From Druceiella hillmani (taxonomy: Eukaryota; Arthropoda; Insecta; Lepidoptera; Hepialidae), in assembly GCA_039881145.1 (NCBI GenBank), contig JAYKKI010000060.1:6634501-6698500 (forward strand): DNA of 64,000 nt. Reading direction: 5' to 3'. Below are positions 58,549 through 64,000 of the stretch, one piece after another. The first letter of the stretch is position 1; every line of letters begins with the position of its first letter. The position numbers and the translations under genes are program-made. Under the pieces are notes generated by a model that saw only the letters and a program-made list of their open reading frames with translations, was not told the DNA's origin and searched no databases.

Positions 58549-58770
58549 TATAGGGAAAACTTTCTTGTCTATTACTCATCGGGATATATTATAAAATGTA
58601 AATTTCTCACTTGAAATTGCAGATCTGACCTTCAGAAATGCTTAACAATTTTGATACAGGTCCTTAACATTTTCTACTCAGTTTCACGCATAGAAACACC
58701 TGTTTGAATAATAGATACGTTTTATTACACACAGAATATTTGCATACAGGCATTTTATTAAATCTATATA
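58296..58770 (-). repeat. Two copies related to the foldback subrepeat, split by (TA)n
   Basis: Two direct copies (58296-58476, 58562-58770) start CTTGTCTATTACTCATC and contain CATAGAAACACCTGTTTGAA and TTATTACACACAGAATATTT. In layout this parallels the right-arm 235-bp unit of the element at 41.7-45.6 kb (GCATAGAATCACCTGTATAG, GTTACACACTGTACATTATA). A TA microsatellite lies between them. Confidence 0.7.
58482..58552. repeat. (TA)n microsatellite
   Basis: A near-pure TA run of about 70 bases. Confidence 0.97.
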
Positions 58771-59294
58771 TTAACACGTGAAGAGAACTTTTTACCATTT
58801 TTTAAGAATATTGCGCGGATGGAGGAGTGCGACTTTTGGCCTATTTAAGCAATACTTAAGTTTAGATAAGATAAGATTAAGATATTATGATTTAGTTTAT
58901 GTGAAGAAAGAGTGCAGAAAGCGAAATTATATAGACAAGAAAGCGAAACTTATAGTTATATTGTTAAATATTCAGAGCCCACAAAGTAGTAGCCATTTTA
59001 CATCGTATTTTTTTGATGGCCCTGCGCGACACACGAGTGTATTGTATGAGACATAACATTTATATTACGCATAACATGGATAGCCAACAATAATCAAAGG
59101 AAATGGACCAAATGTTATTTACTACTTTAACGACACTGACCTACAAAAATCGGTCCTAAAAAGGGACACTGGCTCACTCTGGCCGATTCGAAATTTACGA
59201 GTGAAAACACGCTAACAAAGAAAAGGGTAGAACATACAACGAACACACGCTGACGGAGATAGAGACATTAATTAGAGGTGGTCTTTTGACCACC
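58771..59294. other. Gene-free sequence ending in a 7-bp hairpin
   Basis: A 92-codon frame (58778-59056) has no recognised domain. At 59277-59294 the hairpin GGTGGTC-TTTT-GACCACC sits exactly at the border of the following satellite. Confidence 0.45.
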
Positions 59295-62200
59295 GAATTT
59301 GTTATCAAATTTCGATAGTTATCCGATATTTATATATTATATAGTTATCCGATATTTGATAAATATCGATAATTTATCGATATTTTTCAAATATCGGTAC
59401 TTATCCGATATTTATATATTATATAGTTATCCGATATTTGATAAATATCGATAATTTACCGATATTTATCAATTATCCGTAGTTATCCGATATGTATGTA
59501 TTATATTGTTATCCGATATTTAATAAATATAGATAATTCACTGATATTTCCCAAATATTGGTAGTTATCCGATATTTATATATTTATCCGATATTTAATA
59601 AATATAGATAATTCATTGATATTTCCCAAATATTAGTAGTTATCCGATATTTATATATTTATCCGATATTTAATAAATATAGATAATTTACTGATATTTA
59701 TCAAACATCCGTAGTTATCCGATATGTATGTATTATATAGTTATCCGATATTTAATAAATATAGATAATTCACTGATATTTCCCAAATATTGGTAGTTAT
59801 CCGATATTTATATATTTATCCGATATTTAATAAATATAGATAATTTACTGATATTTATCAAATATCCGTAGTTATCCGATATGTATGTATTATATAGTTA
59901 TCCGATATTTAATAAATATAGATAATTCACTGATATTTCCCAAATATTAGTAGTTATCCGATATTTATATATTTATCCGATATTTAATAAATATAGATAA
60001 TTTACTGATATTTATCAAACATCCGTAGTTATCCGATATGTATGTATTATATAGTTATCCGATATTTAATAAATATAGATAATTCACTGATATTTCCCAA
60101 ATATTGGTAGTTATCCGATATTTATATATTTATCCGATATTTAATAAATATAGATAATTTACTGATATTTATCAAACATCCGTAGTTATCCGATATGTAT
60201 GTATTATATAGTTATCCGATATTTAATAAATATAGATAATTCATTGATATTTCCCAAATATTAGTAGTTATCCGATATTTATATATTCATCCGATATTTA
60301 ATAAATATAGATAATTTACTGATATTTATCAAACATCCGTAGTTATCCGATATGTATGTATTATATAGTATCCGATATTTAATAAATATAGATAATTCAC
60401 TGATATTTCCCAAATATTGGTAGTTATCCGATATTTATATATTTATCCGATATTTAATAAATATAGATAATTTACTGATATTTATCAAATATCCGTAGTT
60501 ATCCGATATGTATGTATTATATAGTATCCGATATTTACTAAATATAGATAATTCACTGATATTTCCCAAATATTGGTAGTTATCCGATATTTATATATTT
60601 ATCCGATATTTAATAAATATAGATAATTTACTGATATTTATCAAACATCCGTAGTTATCCGATATGTATGTATTATATAGTTATCCGATATTTAATAAAT
60701 ATAGATAATTCACTGATATTTCCCAAATATTGGTAGTTATCCGATATTTATATATTTATCCGATATTTAATAAATATAGATAATTTACTGATATTTATCA
60801 AATATCCGTAGTTATCCGATATGTATGTATTATATGGTTATCCGATATTTAATAAATATAGATAATTCACTGATATTTCCCAAATATTGGTAGTTATCCG
60901 ATATTTATATATTTATCCGATATTTAATAAATATAGATAATTTACTGATATTTATCAAATATCCGTAGTTATCCGATATGTATGTATTATATAGTTATCC
61001 GATATTTAATAAATATAGATAATTCACTGATATTTCCCAAATATAGGTAGTTATCCGATATTTATATATTTATCCGATATTTAATAACTATAGATAATTT
61101 ACTGATATTTATCAAATATCTGTAGTTATCCGATATTTATATATTTATCCGATATTTAATAAATATAGATAATTTACTGATATTTATCAAATATCTGTAG
61201 TTATCCGATATTTATATATTTATCCGATATTTAATAAATATAGATAATTTACTGATATTTATCAAATATCCGTAGTTATCCGATATGTATGTATTATATA
61301 GTTATCCGATATTTAATAAATATAGATAATTCACTGATATTTCCCAAATATTGGTAGTTATCCGATATTTATATATTTATCCGATATTTAATAACTATAG
61401 ATAATTTACTGATATTTATCAAATATCTGTAGTTATCCGATATCTATATATTTATCCGATATTTAATAAATATAGATAATTTACTGATATTTATCAAATA
61501 TCCGTAGTTATCCGATATGTATGTATTATATAGTATCCGATATTTAATAAATATAGATAATTCACTGATATTTCCCAAATATTGGTAGTTATCCGATATT
61601 TATATATTTATCCGATATTTAATAAATATAGATAATTTACTGATATTTATCAAACATCCGTAGTTATCCGATATGTATGTATTATATAGTTATCCGATAT
61701 TTAATAAATATAGATAATTCACTGATATTTCCCAAATATTGGTAGTTATCCGATATTTATATATTTATCCGATATTTAATAAATATAGATAATTTACTGA
61801 TATTTATCAAATATCCGTAGTTATCCGATATATATTTATTATATAGTTATCCGATATTTAATAAATATAGATAATTCACTGATATTTCCCAAATATTGGT
61901 AGTTACCCGATATTTATATATTTATCCGATATTTAATAAATATAGATAATTTACTGATATTTATCAAATATCCGTAGTTATCCGATATATATGTATTATA
62001 TAGTTATCCGATATTTAATAAATATAGATAATTCACTGATATTTCCCAAATATTGGTATTTATCTGATATTTATATATTACCCGATATTTAATAAATATA
62101 GATAATTTACTGATATTTATCAAATTTCCGTAGTTATCCGATATGTATGTATTATATAGTTATCCGATATTTAATAAATATAGATAATTCACTGATATTT

Positions 62201-64000
62201 CCCAAATATTGGTAGTTATCCGATATTTATATATTTATCCGATATTTAATAAATATAGATAATTTACTGATTTTTATCAAATATCCGTAGTTGTCCGATA
62301 TGTATGTATTATATAGTTATCCGATATTTAATAAATATAGATAATTCACTGATATTTCCCAAATATTGGTAGTTATCCGATATTTATATATTTATCCGAT
62401 ATTTAATAACTATAGATAATTTACTGATATTTATCAAATATCTGTAGTTATCCGATATTTATATATTTATCCGATATTTAATAAATATAGATAATTTACT
62501 GATATTTATCAAATATCCGTAGTTATCCGATATGTATGTATTATATAGTATCCGATATTTAATAAATATAGATAATTCACTGATATTTCCCAAATATTGG
62601 TAGTTATCCGATATTTATATATTTATCCGATATTTAATAAATATAGATAATTTACTGATATTTATCATACATCCGTAGTTATCCGATATGTATGTATTAT
62701 ATAGTTATCCGATATTTAATAAATATAGATAATTCACTGATATTTCCCAAATATTGGTAGTTATCCGATATTTATATATTTATCCGATATTTAATAAATA
62801 TAGATAATTTACTGATATTTATCAAATATCCGTAGTTATCCGATATATATGTATTATATAGTTATCCGATATTTAATAAATATAGATAATTCACTGTTAT
62901 TTCCCAAATATTGGTAGTTATCCGATATTTATATATTTATCCGATATTTAATAACTATAGATAATTTACTGATATTTATCAAATATCTGTAGTTATCCGA
63001 TATTTATATATTTATCCGATATTTAATAAATATAGATAATTTACTGATATTTATCAAATATCCGTAGTTATCCGATATGTATGTATTATATAGTATCCGA
63101 TATTTAATAAATATAGATAATTCACTGATATTTCCCAAATATTGGTAGTTATCCGATATTTATATATTTATCCGATATTTAATAAATATAGATAATTTAC
63201 TGATATTTATCAAATATCCGTAGTTATCCGATATGTATGTATTATATAGTTATCCGATATTTAATAGATATAGATAATTCACTTATATTTCCCAAATATT
63301 GGTAGTTATCCGATATTTATATATTTATCCGATATTTAATAACTATAGATAATTTACTGATATTTATCAAATATCTGTAGTTATCGGATATTTATATATT
63401 TATCCGATATTTAATAAATATAGATAATTTACTGATATTTATCAAATATCCGTAGTTATCCGATATGTATGTATTATATAGTTATCCGATATTTAATAAA
63501 TATAGATAATTCACTGATATTTCCCAAATATTGGTAGTTATCCGATATTTATATATTTATCCGATATTTAATAACTATAGATAATTTACTGATATTTATC
63601 AAATATCTGTAGTTATCGGATATTTATATATTTATCCGATATTTAATAAATATAGATACTTTACTGATATTTATCAAATATCCGTAGTTATCCGATATGT
63701 ATGTATTATATAGTTATCCGATATTTAATAAATATAGATAATTCACTGATATTTCCCAAATATTGGTAGTTATCCGATATTTATATATTTATCCGATATT
63801 TAATAAATATAGATATTTCACTGATATTTATCAAATATCGGTAGTTATCCGATATTTATATATTTATCCGATATTTAATAACTATCGATAATTTATCGAT
63901 ATTTTTCAAATATCGGTACTTATCCGATATTTATATATTAAATAGTTATCCGATATTTAATAAATATCGATAATTTAACGATAGTTATCAAATATCGATA
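59295..64000 (+). repeat. 157-bp higher-order satellite, about 30 units, runs off the window
   Basis: The unit consists of two long blocks of about 55 bp (GTTATCCGATATTTAATAAA then TATAGATAATT(C/T)ACTGATATTT) separated by a 20-bp spacer (TTATCCGATATTTATATAT) and a 26-bp spacer (GATATGTATGTATTATATA). Starts of GATATGTATG at 59721, 59878, 60035, 60192 and 60349 give an exact 157-bp period, with some 155-bp units that lack TT. Some units carry the short spacer in both places. Both edges (59295-59470, 63885-64000) carry a different form with AATATCGATAATTTATCGAT instead of the AATATAGATAATT..ACTGAT of the core. No coding capacity. Confidence 0.98.

Overview
The window is AT-rich eukaryotic DNA from an animal, most likely an insect. 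Dispersed repeat motifs resemble those I associate with Lepidoptera: a 'gggttccgtacctcaaa... gtctgtctgtctgtc' repeat and termini ending in CTAGT. The host call is an inference. There is no bacterial gene organisation, and most open frames are short, lie in repeats, or have no support.

One host exon is convincing. At 54691-54808 on the minus strand, a 118-base segment with good splice sites encodes part of a GAF domain like that of PDE5/6/11 cyclic-nucleotide phosphodiesterases. The flanking tens of kilobases, where I found no further exon, are best read as long introns of that gene.

The rest is mobile and repetitive DNA. From 0 to 15 kb there are several tandem arrays (37 bp x8, 223 bp x2, 21 bp x4, about 47 bp x18) and microsatellites. 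From 15 to 20 kb there are two decayed LINE reverse-transcriptase fragments on the minus strand, a TATA/Inr promoter beside a broken helix-turn-helix frame, and a GC-richer 40-bp minisatellite. From 20 to 33 kb there are hairpins, a palindromic MITE, a 93-bp satellite, a diverged four-copy array, a very uniform 34-bp array and a tRNA-derived SINE. From 33 to 41 kb there is a nearly full-length dead mariner (38478-39648) and a detached mariner scrap. A 3.9-kb foldback element with tandemly repeated long inverted arms occupies 41712-45640. From 45 to 59 kb there are LINE 3' ends, a perfect 442-bp palindrome, a 194-bp satellite, the phosphodiesterase exon and a second long inverted pair. From 59.3 kb to the window end there is a 157-bp higher-order satellite.

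The most interesting item is a family of six short foldback insertions (near 15.4, 20.9, 25.2, 48.5, 55.5 and 57.3 kb). They share a sequence that folds as a type I hammerhead ribozyme: CTGAAGA, stem II, GAAA, a minimal CCTAGG stem III, then TC before GTGG. Five of the six are flanked by 11-13 bp direct repeats. This suggests non-autonomous retroelements related to Penelope-like elements or metazoan retrozymes.
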